A stretch of 64,000 bases of DNA from Exiguobacterium mexicanum (GTDB lineage Bacteria > Bacillota > Bacilli > Exiguobacteriales > Exiguobacteriaceae): contig NZ_CP040676.1 in the NCBI RefSeq assembly GCF_005960665.1, positions 878,501-942,500 on the forward strand, in the 5' to 3' direction. The notes beneath the pieces were generated by a model. It searched no databases. It was not told the DNA's origin and was given only the letters and a program-made list of their open reading frames with translations. How positions within the stretch are numbered: the first letter of the stretch is position 1; each line of letters opens with the position of its first letter. Shown here in pieces: positions 25,061-33,695 of this stretch. Both the position numbers and the translations under genes were made by a program.

Positions 25061-26641
25061 ATGGGAACGCTATGGGTAAACGGAAAGATCTATACGATGA
25101 ATAAAGAGCATGAACAGGCTCGCGCCATGTATGTCGAGCACGGTCGCATTCTGAAGCTAGGTGAGGAAGGCCACCTTCGTCGTACATACGCCGGAAGGAT
25201 CAAACAGATTGTGAACCTTGAAGGGAAGAGCGTTTATCCGGCGTTCACCGACTCGCACATCCATTTGATCGGATACGGGGAAGCGCTCGACCGTATCGAT
25301 GCGACCGAGACGACGGATTTGCAAGCTCTGCTCGAGTCGATGAAACAAAAGGACGGCAGTGACAGAAGTGACGATTGGCTCGTCGCGGAAGGGTTCAATG
25401 ACCGTCTGCTCGGAGAGATGCCGACGCGTGAGATGATTGATGCCGTCATCCCAGATCGGCCCGTCGTCTTGAAGCGGGTCTGTCGCCACGTCGCCGTCGT
25501 CAACTCGAAAGGATTGGAACGACTTGGCTTGATTCACCATACCGTCATCGAAGGCGGAAAGCTCGGACGCGACGCGGAAGGAAAACTGAACGGGGTGCTA
25601 TACGATGCGGCGCTCGATTTGCTCCATAAAGAACTGGGGGGGAATCGCGAGAAAAATGTCGCCTCACTCCACCGGGCCATCGACTCGCTTTTCGCCCACG
25701 GGATTGTCGGCGCCCATACGGAAGACCTGTTCTATCATGGCGACCCGCTCGAGACGATTCAAGCGTATGAGGACGTGTTAGCAGATCTCCCGTTCCACGC
25801 CCATCTGCTCGTCCATGAACAAGTCGTCGATCAATTAATCCGTCACGATGCGCTCGCGAAACGACCACGTTTCGATTTCGGGGCGATGAAACTGTTCGTC
25901 GACGGGTCGTTCGGGGGACGGACGGCACTCTTATCGGAACCGTATACGGACGAACCGGGTCAGCGCGGAATCGAGGTCCATCGTCCAGACCATCTCGAGG
26001 CGCTCGTCAAAAAGGCGCGGTCGTATGGTATGAACGTGGCAGCTCACGTCATCGGGGATGCCGCCGCCGAACAGTTCATCACATTGCTCGAGAAGTATCC
26101 GGCCAAGCGCGGGACGCGGGACCGAATCATCCATGCCTCGCTCTTGAACGATGCATTGTTGAAACGGATCCAGGCGCTGCCGGTATTGATTGATGCGCAG
26201 CCGATCTTCTTGTCGGACGACATGAACTTGTTGTTCGACCGGCTCGGAAACGACCGGGTCGATAACGCCTACCGCTTCAAATCGATGCTCGACACGGGAG
26301 CGCTCGTCCTCGGGGGCAGTGACGCCCCGATTTCTTCGGTCGATGTGCGAAAAGGCCTGTATGGTGCCGTCACCCGTCAATCGTTCGAGGAGTCGGGCGC
26401 GCTCAATCCGACGGAACGCCTGTCGATGTATGAAGCGCTCCGTAGCTTCACGTATGCCCCGCGTGTCGCCACAGGCACGCACGGACGTGACGGCTTGTTG
26501 ATTCAAAGTTATAACGCCACGTTCACGGTGTGGGAAGAAGACTTCTTCGAACTTCGCGGGCGCGACATCCTCGACAACCGACTCGTCATGACGGTCGTCG
26601 AAGGGTCGCCGGTGTATGAGGCCGACGTCGTCAACGCATAA
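25061..26641 (+). CDS. Amidohydrolase, YtcJ-like (amidohydrolase 3)
   Basis: A 526-residue metal-dependent hydrolase of the amidohydrolase superfamily, cyclic-imidate or N-acyl subgroup. FTDSHIHLIGYG gives the HxH metal ligands (about residues 66-68). KLFVDGSFGGRTALL and NVAAHVIGDAA provide later ligands, and VLGGSDAPISSVD carries the terminal Asp (about 422-425). The N-terminal 60 residues form the usual beta-sandwich (GTLWVNGKIYTMN). The physiological substrate is unknown for this group. GAGGAGG precedes the start; GTG 25058 is an alternative one codon earlier. Confidence 0.88.
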   Translation: MGTLWVNGKIYTMNKEHEQARAMYVEHGRILKLGEEGHLRRTYAGRIKQIVNLEGKSVYPAFTDSHIHLIGYGEALDRIDATETTDLQALLESMKQKDGSDRSDDWLVAEGFNDRLLGEMPTREMIDAVIPDRPVVLKRVCRHVAVVNSKGLERLGLIHHTVIEGGKLGRDAEGKLNGVLYDAALDLLHKELGGNREKNVASLHRAIDSLFAHGIVGAHTEDLFYHGDPLETIQAYEDVLADLPFHAHLLVHEQVVDQLIRHDALAKRPRFDFGAMKLFVDGSFGGRTALLSEPYTDEPGQRGIEVHRPDHLEALVKKARSYGMNVAAHVIGDAAAEQFITLLEKYPAKRGTRDRIIHASLLNDALLKRIQALPVLIDAQPIFLSDDMNLLFDRLGNDRVDNAYRFKSMLDTGALVLGGSDAPISSVDVRKGLYGAVTRQSFEESGALNPTERLSMYEALRSFTYAPRVATGTHGRDGLLIQSYNATFTVWEEDFFELRGRDILDNRLVMTVVEGSPVYEADVVNA

Positions 26642-26642
26642 T

Positions 26643-26680
26643 AAAAAGGCTAGCCGTCTAAGTAAAATGGACGGCTAGCC
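26643..26680 (-). terminator. nadK terminator
   Basis: GGCTAGCCGTC / GACGGCTAGCC 11-bp stem followed by T5 on the minus strand; on the plus strand the T-run is poor. Confidence 0.75.
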
Positions 26681-26689
26681 ATTTGTCGT

Positions 26690-27499
26690 TTAGAAGAATG
26701 AGCGTTGTACTTTGTGCCAGAACGAGTTGTTTTTCAACTTGACCGTTTTGACGACTTGGTCAGAGAGCTCGATATCGATTCGGTCGGTATATTTGAGGCT
26801 GAGCGCCTCGTTATCCATCCCGATGATCGGATAGTCGTTCCCGTCTTCGACGATGCGAAGCGACAGTTTGCGTGAATCATGGACGATGAACGAGGAACCG
26901 AGTGTACGGTAACGGTTATTGTTCACCGAAGCGATTTCGCTCACTTGCATGCATGGGATGAGCGGGTCGACGATCGCGCCGTCGAGTGATTTATTATAAG
27001 CCGTCGAGCCGGTCGGCGTCGAGACGACCATCCCGTCGCCGCGGAACGTCTCGAAGTGAAGATCGTCGATGTATACCTCAATGGCGAGTGATTTGATGAT
27101 ACTCGATTTGATCGAAGCTTCGTTCAAACAAAGCATCGGTGTCGATTCATTGATTGAAGCCGATAAGAGCGGATATTTACGTACCTCGAGCCCGGCTTCG
27201 ATCCGAGCAGAGTTATCTGAGAATAAACGATCGACTTCGTCGAGCTTATGTATGTCGAAGTCGCAATAAAACTCATTCAATCCGCGTCCGAACCCGACGT
27301 AGATGGCGTCTTGACGGAAGCCTGTATAACGGACGGCCTGTAAGAACGCGCCATCTCCCCCGATGGCGACGATGATGTTGGCGTCTTCCGGACGATTCAC
27401 GACGTTGAAGCCATGCTTCTCACCGATCTCGATTAGTTTCTTTACCTCTTTAGTAAAGTCGTTGACGTTACGATGGTACAAATAAACGTTGTTTCTCAT
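26690..27499 (-). CDS. nadK: NAD kinase
   Basis: A 269-residue enzyme that phosphorylates NAD to NADP. The catalytic IGGDGAFLQAV (GGDG motif, about residues 46-56), CLNEASI (NE motif) and GDGMVVSTPTGSTAYN (about 149-164) are all present. It resembles YtdI, the second NAD kinase paralogue of Bacillus, as expected from position. ATG 27499 is preferred because AAAGGGG lies about 9 bases upstream; in-frame ATG 27508 is too close to the site. It is transcribed divergently from tpx. Confidence 0.94.
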   Translation of the reverse strand: MRNNVYLYHRNVNDFTKEVKKLIEIGEKHGFNVVNRPEDANIIVAIGGDGAFLQAVRYTGFRQDAIYVGFGRGLNEFYCDFDIHKLDEVDRLFSDNSARIEAGLEVRKYPLLSASINESTPMLCLNEASIKSSIIKSLAIEVYIDDLHFETFRGDGMVVSTPTGSTAYNKSLDGAIVDPLIPCMQVSEIASVNNNRYRTLGSSFIVHDSRKLSLRIVEDGNDYPIIGMDNEALSLKYTDRIDIELSDQVVKTVKLKNNSFWHKVQRSFF

Positions 27500-27598
27500 C
27501 CATGTCATCCCCTTTGTCAATTGAGTCTCTTTCATTATACAGCGTTTTAGACGCTCGATATAGGGAAAATCACAATCAGACCGTCTGAGGCAGGAAGT

Positions 27599-27628
27599 TT
27601 GTCATCGAGACGGCACCATCGATATGAT
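27599..27628 (+). promoter_or_regulatory. Probable tpx promoter
   Basis: TTGTCA (27599-27604), an 18-base spacer, TATGAT (27623-27628), 35 bases before tpx. Confidence 0.5.
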
Positions 27629-27663
27629 GAAGAAGTATAAATCAAACCAAAGGGGATGAAACG

Positions 27664-28152
27664 ATGCCAACATTTAAAGGCAATACCGTTACACTGCAAG
27701 GGAATCCGGTCAAAGTCGGAGATGCTGCACCGGACTTTACAGCGCTCACGACGGCACTTGAAGAGGTGACGCTCGCGTCATACCCAGGGAAAAAATTGAT
27801 TAGTGTCGTCCCGTCGATTGATACAGGCGTCTGTGATGCACAAACGCGTGCGTTCAACGAGAAAGCGGCAACGCTTGGAGGGACAGTCTTGACCGTGTCG
27901 AACGACTTGCCGTTCGCACAACGTCGCTGGTGTGCGGCCTCGGGCCTCGATAACGTCATCATGTTATCGGACCACCGCGACCAATCGTTCGCGAAATCTT
28001 ACGGCGTGTTGATGGAAGAGCTCCGTCTACTCGCACGCTCGGTGTTCGTCATCGACTCAGAAGGTACGGTCCAATACGTCCAGTACATGGATGAGATGAC
28101 AGACGAGGTCGATTTCGATGCGGCGCTCGAGGCGTTTGATAAAGCGAACTGA
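27664..28152 (+). CDS. tpx: Thiol peroxidase (atypical 2-Cys peroxiredoxin)
   Basis: A 162-residue cytoplasmic peroxiredoxin reducing hydrogen peroxide and alkyl hydroperoxides through thioredoxin. The peroxidatic cysteine is in [16 protein letters not shown] (about residue 60) and the resolving cysteine in RRWCAASG (about residue 94), the spacing of bacterial Tpx. The length is within the usual 165-170 range. AAAGGGGATG precedes the start. It is followed by ytxK after a short hairpin, as in Bacillus and Listeria. Confidence 0.95.
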   Translation: MPTFKGNTVTLQGNPVKVGDAAPDFTALTTALEEVTLASYPGKKLISVVPSIDTGVCDAQTRAFNEKAATLGGTVLTVSNDLPFAQRRWCAASGLDNVIMLSDHRDQSFAKSYGVLMEELRLLARSVFVIDSEGTVQYVQYMDEMTDEVDFDAALEAFDKAN

Positions 28153-28202
28153 TTCGCTTGGCGAAATGACCACGAATCGCTTACACTAATAGAAGTGAAC
28201 CG

Positions 28203-28230
28203 ACCGGCTCTCCATCAGAGGGCCGGTTTT
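28203..28230 (+). terminator. Weak terminator after tpx
   Basis: ACCGGC-TCT / AGA-GGGCCGGT imperfect stem followed by only four Ts; it may allow read-through into ytxK. Confidence 0.55.
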
Positions 28231-28251
28231 GTATGGAAAGGATGATCGAAG

Positions 28252-29139
28252 ATGGAACGATTTGAACAATTGTATCGGGATTGGAAGAAAGAGGCGAAGA
28301 AGCTGACGACCGACCTTGATTTGTTACCGCTCGAGGCGTTGATTGAAGTATTTGAACGGGTCGATGTCGAACAAGAGAAGACGGATGATGTCCGCAAAGC
28401 CGTCAGTCTGCTCGTGCTCGAGGAGACGACGACACTCCCGCCGAACCACCAACCGACACCGGACGCTGTCAGCCTGTTCATCGGGTACTTGGCAACGAAG
28501 CTCGTCAAAGACGGGGCGAGCGTGCTCGAACTTGGAAGCGGGACGGGGACACTCGTGCATGCCGTGTTGACACAATTGAAAGACGCCACCGCACAAGCCG
28601 TCGAAGTCGATGAGACGATGCTACGTCTGTCTTACGCGATCAGTAACTTACTCGGGAAACCGGTGTCGTATTTCCACCAGGACGCGCTCGCACCGTTGTT
28701 CGTCGAGCCGAGCGATTTAGCGCTCGTCGATTTGCCGATCGGCTATTATCCGAACGACGATATGGCATCCGGGTACGCCTTGAAACGGGACGAGGGCCAT
28801 TCTTACTCGCACTTCTTGTTGATCGAGCAGGCGATGCGACATTTGAAACCAGGTGGTCACGGGATTTTTGTCATCCCGAACAATTTGTTTGAACAGGATG
28901 ACGAAGGGAAATTAAAACAGTGGATGGACCGTGAGGCCGTCGTCAAAGGCGTTCTCCAATTGCCGACGACGATGTTCAAAGATGAGCGGTATGCGAAGAG
29001 CCTATTGATGCTACAAAAGCTCGGGGAAGGCGTCAAACGCCCGAAACAAGCACTCCTCGTCGAGTTGCCATCGTTCACGGACGTGCGTGCTGTTGCCAAT
29101 ATTGTGAAACAGATTGACGATTGGTTTAAAACAACATAA
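28252..29139 (+). CDS. ytxK: Class I SAM-dependent methyltransferase YtxK
   Basis: A 295-residue protein related to the N6-adenine DNA methylase fold (YtxK family). The SAM-binding loop is VLELGSGTGTLVHAV (about residues 87-101), and DLALVDLPIGYYPNDD (about 156-171) resembles the catalytic (N/D)PP(Y/F) motif but reads DLPIGYY, which differs from active adenine methylases. The substrate is unknown. It lies between tpx and ackA, conserved in Bacilli, and probably shares a transcript with tpx. Confidence 0.88.
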   Translation: MERFEQLYRDWKKEAKKLTTDLDLLPLEALIEVFERVDVEQEKTDDVRKAVSLLVLEETTTLPPNHQPTPDAVSLFIGYLATKLVKDGASVLELGSGTGTLVHAVLTQLKDATAQAVEVDETMLRLSYAISNLLGKPVSYFHQDALAPLFVEPSDLALVDLPIGYYPNDDMASGYALKRDEGHSYSHFLLIEQAMRHLKPGGHGIFVIPNNLFEQDDEGKLKQWMDREAVVKGVLQLPTTMFKDERYAKSLLMLQKLGEGVKRPKQALLVELPSFTDVRAVANIVKQIDDWFKTT

Positions 29140-29265
29140 TTTTTATTGGGCAAAAGACTTGAAAAACATATGCCATATCAAGTATCTTCATTATGATACA
29201 GTTATCGGTTTTTAAGAGAACAGATAAAGACTCGTGTTTAAATCGAAAGGTAAGAGGTGTATGAC

Positions 29266-30477
29266 ATGACAAAAATTATGGCAGTCAACGCAGGTAGTTC
29301 GTCATTGAAGTTCCAACTTCTTGAGATGCCATCTGAGAAAATGCTCGCCGTCGGGCTCGTCGAGCGTGTCGGAAAAGAAGATGCGATCTTCACGATTAAA
29401 TATGGCGAAGGACAAAAGTTCCATATCGTCACGCCGCTTCATTCACATAAAGAAGCGGTCGAGCTCTCGCTCGAAAAATTGATCGACCTTGATATCATCC
29501 GATCGTTCGATGAAATCGCAGGCGTCGGTCACCGTGTGCTTCACGGAAAAGAGTTGTACGCGGATTCGGTCGTCATCGACGATGAAGTCATGAAGAACAT
29601 CGAATCGTTCGTCGAACTCGGACCGCTCCACATCCCGCCAAACTTAACGGGGATTCGTGCGTTCCAAACGATTTTACCGAACGTACCGCAAGTCGCGGTC
29701 TTCGACACGGCGTTCCACCAGTCGATGCCGGAAGAGAACTTCTTGTACAGCCTTCCGTACGAGTACTACACGGAGCACGGCGTCCGGAAGTACGGTTTCC
29801 ACGGAACGAGCCACAAGTACGTCACGCAACGTGCGGCAGAGCTTCTCGGTCGTCCGCTTGAAGACCTTCGTTTAATCTCCTGCCACCTCGGTAGCGGTGC
29901 ATCAATCGCAGCGGTTGCCGGCGGTCGTTCGATCGACACGACAATGGGCTTCACGCCACTCGAAGGAATCACGATGGGCACACGTTCAGGATCACTTGAC
30001 CCGGCTCTCATCCCGTTCTTGATGCAAAAGACAGGCAAGTCGGCTGAAGACGTATTGAACGTCATGAACAAAGAGTCAGGCGTCTACGGTCTCTCGGGTA
30101 TCTCGAGTGACTTGCGTGACATCGAGCAAGCTGCTGCTGAAGGCAACCACCGTGCCGAAGTCTCGCTCAAAATCTTCTCGAACCGCATCCACGGTTATAT
30201 CGGTCAATATGCGGCAGAGATGAACGGTGTCGATGCGATCATCTTCACAGCTGGTGTCGGAGAAAACTCTGACGTCATCCGTGAGCGCATCCTTCGTGGC
30301 CTTGAGTTCATGGGCGTCTACTGGGATCCATCACTCAACAACGGAGCACGCGGTAAAGAGTTGTTCATCAACTACCCGCACTCACCAGTCAAAGTCATCA
30401 TCATCCCAACGAACGAAGAGTTGGTCATCGCACGCGATACCGTACGCATCGCCAACCTCTTTGAGGCACACGTTTAA
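29266..30477 (+). CDS. ackA: Acetate kinase
   Basis: A 403-residue ASKHA-fold kinase interconverting acetyl phosphate plus ADP with acetate plus ATP, the overflow pathway opposite to AcsA. The adenosine/phosphate motifs [15 protein letters not shown] (N-terminus), [22 protein letters not shown] and [11 protein letters not shown]-type [14 protein letters not shown] are visible. ATG 29266 follows TAAGAGGTG. No convincing cre was found upstream, unlike ackA of Bacillus. Pta is not in this window. Confidence 0.96.
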   Translation: MTKIMAVNAGSSSLKFQLLEMPSEKMLAVGLVERVGKEDAIFTIKYGEGQKFHIVTPLHSHKEAVELSLEKLIDLDIIRSFDEIAGVGHRVLHGKELYADSVVIDDEVMKNIESFVELGPLHIPPNLTGIRAFQTILPNVPQVAVFDTAFHQSMPEENFLYSLPYEYYTEHGVRKYGFHGTSHKYVTQRAAELLGRPLEDLRLISCHLGSGASIAAVAGGRSIDTTMGFTPLEGITMGTRSGSLDPALIPFLMQKTGKSAEDVLNVMNKESGVYGLSGISSDLRDIEQAAAEGNHRAEVSLKIFSNRIHGYIGQYAAEMNGVDAIIFTAGVGENSDVIRERILRGLEFMGVYWDPSLNNGARGKELFINYPHSPVKVIIIPTNEELVIARDTVRIANLFEAHV

Positions 30478-30485
30478 GTTATTAC

Positions 30486-30522
30486 AAAGTCCGTCCCGCA
30501 ACCTTGCGAGACGGACTTTTTT
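30486..30522 (+). terminator. ackA terminator
   Basis: AAAGTCCGTC-CCGCAA / TTGCG-A-GACGGACTTT stem and T6. Confidence 0.88.
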
Positions 30523-30908
30523 AGTGCTTTTGACGCATGAAGAGGGAAGGGATTGTGACAATGGACCGAATGAATCCATCTCGTTTGTAACATTCGACGT
30601 AAGAAAAGCAGGTTTTCGTAATAATCAAGATATATTAATTCCTTTAAATGGGAATTAATGTGACAAAAACTAAAGATTATTATTAAAACCGTCATCTTTC
30701 TTTAAAGGATGGCGGTTTTGTAATCTAACCGTAACTTTGATGACACTCAAATGAATTTTAGTTGTAAACGCACGTCGTCATGTTTCGTCATATAGTTATC
30801 TGGACGAAACATTCAGCAATAAACGCGAAATGTGACAGTGAATATGGCACCACAGATTCGACACCATGAACTTACAACTCACAAACCGACTAGGAGAGGA
30901 CAAACCAC
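30523..30908 (+). other. Long non-coding stretch with three inverted repeats upstream of the SH3-3D gene
   Basis: No supported gene in about 386 bases. It holds a perfect 8-bp inverted repeat TTAATTCC / GGAATTAA (30635-30658), a terminator-like hairpin (AAAACCGTCATC / GATGGCGGTTTT, 30685-30719) and a perfect 10-bp repeat ATGTTTCGTC / GACGAAACAT (30780-30812). The layout suggests a regulatory leader or a small transcript before the cell-wall protein gene. No known riboswitch consensus, including ydaO, was recognised. Confidence 0.45.
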
Positions 30909-31517
30909 ATGCTCAAAAAAATTGGAACGGTCTTACTACTGACGGTCATGACACTCGCTATGCTCTTACCACAACAACAAGTTGAGGCATCTTCAAAAGT
31001 TTACGTTCAAAGCCAAGTCAACGGATTGAACGTCCGCTCGGCAGGTTCACTCAACGGAAAAGTCATCGGCAAGATCAACAAAGGACAACAATTACAGCGT
31101 ACCGGCTCAAAAGGGGCTTGGATTCGCGTCAACTACAAAGGAAAAGCAGGTTGGATCGCTGCTAAGTACTTGAAGTCAGTTAAAAAAGCTTCAAAGTCGG
31201 TAACAAAAACAAGTTTGAAGGCGAAAACTTATAAAATGAATGCCTCGGCCTACACACCGTATTGCAAAGGATGTTCAGGTGTGACGGCATTAGGCTGGAA
31301 CGTCCGGGCCCAAAAACGTAACGTCGTCGCTGTCGACCCGCGCGTCATCCCGCTCGGTAAGAAAGTACAAGTGTACGTCGGCGGGAAGTTGACGGGCACA
31401 TACACAGCGGCTGATACAGGCGGCGCCATCAAAGGCAACAAAATCGACATCTTGATGTACTCACAAAGTGCGGCCCTCAACTTCGGTCGTAAGACAGTAA
31501 CTGTCAAAGTATTATAA
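30909..31517 (+). CDS. Secreted SH3b-3D domain cell-wall protein
   Basis: A 202-residue exported protein. A signal peptide (about residues 1-27, hydrophobic core LLLTVMTLAMLL, then QVEASS) is followed by a bacterial SH3 domain (about 31-92, VYVQSQVNGLNVRSAGSLNG to GWIAAKYLK) that would bind the peptidoglycan peptide. The C-terminal 3D domain (about 108-200) has ASAYTPYCKGCSG, DPRVIPLGKKV and AADTGGAIKGNKIDI with the three conserved aspartates. 3D domains occur in MltA-type and Rpf/YuiC-like muralytic enzymes, so it is probably a lytic transglycosylase-like wall hydrolase. AGGAGAGGAC precedes the start. No partner gene is evident. Confidence 0.9.
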   Translation: MLKKIGTVLLLTVMTLAMLLPQQQVEASSKVYVQSQVNGLNVRSAGSLNGKVIGKINKGQQLQRTGSKGAWIRVNYKGKAGWIAAKYLKSVKKASKSVTKTSLKAKTYKMNASAYTPYCKGCSGVTALGWNVRAQKRNVVAVDPRVIPLGKKVQVYVGGKLTGTYTAADTGGAIKGNKIDILMYSQSAALNFGRKTVTVKVL

Positions 31518-31526
31518 TCAGGCATA

Positions 31527-31560
31527 CAAAAGGGCCATCGCATTTGCGATGGCCCTTTTG
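31527..31560. terminator. Bidirectional terminator
   Basis: CAAAAGGGCCATCGCA / TGCGATGGCCCTTTTG, a 16-bp perfect stem between convergent genes. Confidence 0.92.
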
Positions 31561-31569
31561 TGAATCATG

Positions 31570-32007
31570 TTATTGGCGGACGATGAGAACGTCACACTTC
31601 GAATAGCGAACGATGCTTTCAGAGACGCTACCGATGAAGAAGCGTTCGACGGCGTTCAAGCCGGTCGCTCCACAGATGATGAGGTCAATGTCGTGATTCG
31701 GTGCGATTTTTTTAGCGATCGTCACTTTCGGAGAGCCGTACTCGATGACCGTCTCGACTTCTTTGACACCACGTTCTTTCGCGCGATTGACGTAGTCCTC
31801 GAGCAATTCCTTCGCATACGTTTCAGCACGCTCGGTAATCGTCCGGTCATATGCTTCGACCGTGGCGAACGTCCGTGTATCGATGACGTGACCGATATAC
31901 AGCTTGCCATCGTTTCGAAGGGCGACGTCGATTGCTGTTTCAAATGCGCGTTCCGCCTCTTTCGAGCCGTCGACGGCAGATAGAATATGTTTGTAGACAA
32001 TTGCCAT
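31570..32007 (-). CDS. Universal stress protein (UspA family)
   Basis: A 145-residue single Usp domain. It starts YKHILSAVDGSKEAERAF and ends with the ATP-binding signature GATGLNAVERFFIGSVSESIVRYSKCDVLIV (G-2x-G-9x-G-S/T type; glycine and serine positions retained, read in parts), so it is likely an ATP-binding Usp. The specific role is unknown; Listeria has a usp gene at the same place near ackA. ATG 32007 follows AAAGGTTGGGA; an upstream extension to 32064 lacks support. Confidence 0.92.
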   Translation of the reverse strand: MAIVYKHILSAVDGSKEAERAFETAIDVALRNDGKLYIGHVIDTRTFATVEAYDRTITERAETYAKELLEDYVNRAKERGVKEVETVIEYGSPKVTIAKKIAPNHDIDLIICGATGLNAVERFFIGSVSESIVRYSKCDVLIVRQ

Positions 32008-32190
32008 GTAAATCCCAACCTTTCGCTTGAAATGTACGTGCGGCTTACATGTATAGTATACCACTTCTGCCTAAATTCACGCCCGGTTCTTTCAGAAATG
32101 TGTGAAAGATTCACAACTTTCTCACTGAACAGGTTGAAGTTTGGAAATGAGCAGACGGAACGGGTAAGATGATACAGAGGAGGGATGACG

Positions 32191-32916
32191 ATGAAACACG
32201 TAGTCATCACGGCCGGTGCGAAAGGGATCGGCCGCATTGTGACGGAACGACTGTTAGAAGAAGGTTGGCACGTCAGCGTATTGCAACGGAAGCCGATCGA
32301 TTGGAACCACGAGCGGTTACATATGATCGAGACGCCGTTGACGGACCGCCAGGCCGTCTTGAGTGCCTATGAAGAGGCGGTGGCCAAGTTCGGAGAACCG
32401 GATGCGCTCATCTTGAATGCCGGGCCATATATCTTTGAACGGAAATGTCTCGTCGACTTGTCTGACGAGGAATGGGACGAGGTGATCACGGGTAACTTGT
32501 CAGCCTCGTTTTGGTTGATGCGCCGAGCCATCCCGAGCATGCGGTCGAAACAGTTCGGCCGCATCATCACGTACGGCTTCCCGGAAAGTGCGACGGCACC
32601 AGGCTGGATTCACCGGTCGGCGTTCGCGGCAGCGAAAACGGGACTTGTCAGTTTGACGAAATCGGTCGCGCTTGAAGAGGCAGCCTACGGCATCACGGCC
32701 AATATGATCAATCCAGGCAATATTGTCGGGGCACAAAAAGAGATGCGAATCGAAGCGGCCGAACCGGATGACCAGACACCGGTCGGCCGTCACGGGACAG
32801 GTGAAGATATCGCGCGAATGATTCTGTTCTTGCTCGCTCACGATTCTGACATGGTCACGGGTGCTGTCATTGATGTGACCGGCGGTGTCAACGTCGTCCA
32901 TCAATACCGGAAATAA
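32191..32916 (+). CDS. SDR-family protein lacking the catalytic tyrosine
   Basis: A 241-residue Rossmann-fold protein of the short-chain dehydrogenase/reductase family. The cofactor loop TAGAKGIGRIV (TGxxxGxG-like with A for the first G, about residues 7-17) and ALILNAGPYIF (NAG motif, about 72-82) are present. The active-site YxxxK reads FAAAK (about residues 147-151): the Tyr is Phe. The Lys is kept and the catalytic Ser is not clear (ITYGFPESATAPGW). It resembles YtkK of Bacillus in position-independent features, but that name is uncertain. It may be non-catalytic or use another mechanism. GAGGAGGG precedes the ATG; ATG 32185 is an alternative. Confidence 0.85.
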   Translation: MKHVVITAGAKGIGRIVTERLLEEGWHVSVLQRKPIDWNHERLHMIETPLTDRQAVLSAYEEAVAKFGEPDALILNAGPYIFERKCLVDLSDEEWDEVITGNLSASFWLMRRAIPSMRSKQFGRIITYGFPESATAPGWIHRSAFAAAKTGLVSLTKSVALEEAAYGITANMINPGNIVGAQKEMRIEAAEPDDQTPVGRHGTGEDIARMILFLLAHDSDMVTGAVIDVTGGVNVVHQYRK

Positions 32917-32928
32917 GGAGGGGTCTGC

Positions 32929-33651
32929 ATGAAGTTGGCCATATTGACCGATATCCATGGCAACGTCCAAGCGCTCGATGCGGTGCTTGCCGAACTGGAC
33001 CGGCAAGGGATCGATCAAATCTGGAGTTTAGGGGACATGATTGCGATGGGACCCGATTCGAACGAAGTGATGGCGCGACTGCTCGACCGCGGCGTGCACA
33101 TGATTACGGGCAACCATGACGAGGCCGTGTTGTCGCTCATGGCTGGGACAGGGCATCCCGAAAGCTACGCACACACGCGCCCGCATCATGAGTGGGTGGC
33201 GCGTACGTTGAAACCTGCCTATGCGGAGGCGCTCTTCAAGCTGCCGCGCACGATTGAACGTGTTGTCGAAGGGACTCGCGTATACGGCATCCATTACCAT
33301 ATCCCGACCGAGAAACGGGAGACGCCGATCACCGAGGAACCGTTCCACGACATCGTCGAGGCGACACTTTCGAACATGCAGTCGCTTTACGCGGCGTATG
33401 AGGCGGATGTCATCTGCTTCGGGCATCATCATCCGGAGCACATGTTTCGGGATGACGTGAAACATTATTTCAATCCGGGAGCGCTCGGTGTCGCCCGTGA
33501 CGACTTGGCCCGTTACGGCATCCTCGAGTGGGGTGAGGCCGGCTTCTCGATTCACCCACAAGCCGTGCCGTATGACAAACGCTCGTTCCTTGAGACGATG
33601 GAACGCCGTGACGTGCCACAACGAGACGTCATGTTCCGACTCTTTTATTGA
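32929..33651 (+). CDS. Calcineurin-like metallophosphoesterase
   Basis: A 240-residue enzyme with the five phosphoesterase motifs: LTDIHGN (D and H, about residues 6-12), SLGDMIAMGP (GD, about 33-42), ITGNHDE (GNHD, about 58-64), GHHHPE (H, about 164-169) and FNPGALG (about 182-188). It belongs to the YfcE/MJ0936-like group hydrolysing phosphodiesters or phosphomonoesters with two metal ions; the substrate is unknown. It follows the SDR gene by 12 bases with an AAGGAGGGG site, so the two are probably co-transcribed. Confidence 0.9.
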   Translation: MKLAILTDIHGNVQALDAVLAELDRQGIDQIWSLGDMIAMGPDSNEVMARLLDRGVHMITGNHDEAVLSLMAGTGHPESYAHTRPHHEWVARTLKPAYAEALFKLPRTIERVVEGTRVYGIHYHIPTEKRETPITEEPFHDIVEATLSNMQSLYAAYEADVICFGHHHPEHMFRDDVKHYFNPGALGVARDDLARYGILEWGEAGFSIHPQAVPYDKRSFLETMERRDVPQRDVMFRLFY

Positions 33652-33658
33652 CCGTGAA

Positions 33659-33690
33659 AAAGACCAGCCGCGCGCGGCTGGTCTTTCTTT
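33659..33690. terminator. Terminator between phosphoesterase and M24 peptidase genes
   Basis: AAAGACCAGCCG-CGCG-CGGCTGGTCTTT 12-bp perfect stem between convergent genes. Confidence 0.88.
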
Positions 33691-33695
33691 GTGAC

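Noticed and set aside
28153-28251. Small gene between tpx and ytxK
   Set aside because: The gap holds a weak hairpin and the ytxK ribosome binding site only.
29140-29265. Expected cre site upstream of ackA
   Set aside because: No sequence with the central CG and flanking TGNAA/WNNCW pattern was found.
30523-30908. ydaO-type c-di-AMP riboswitch before the SH3-3D gene
   Set aside because: The conserved GGG-rich core elements of that class are not present; only simple inverted repeats are visible.
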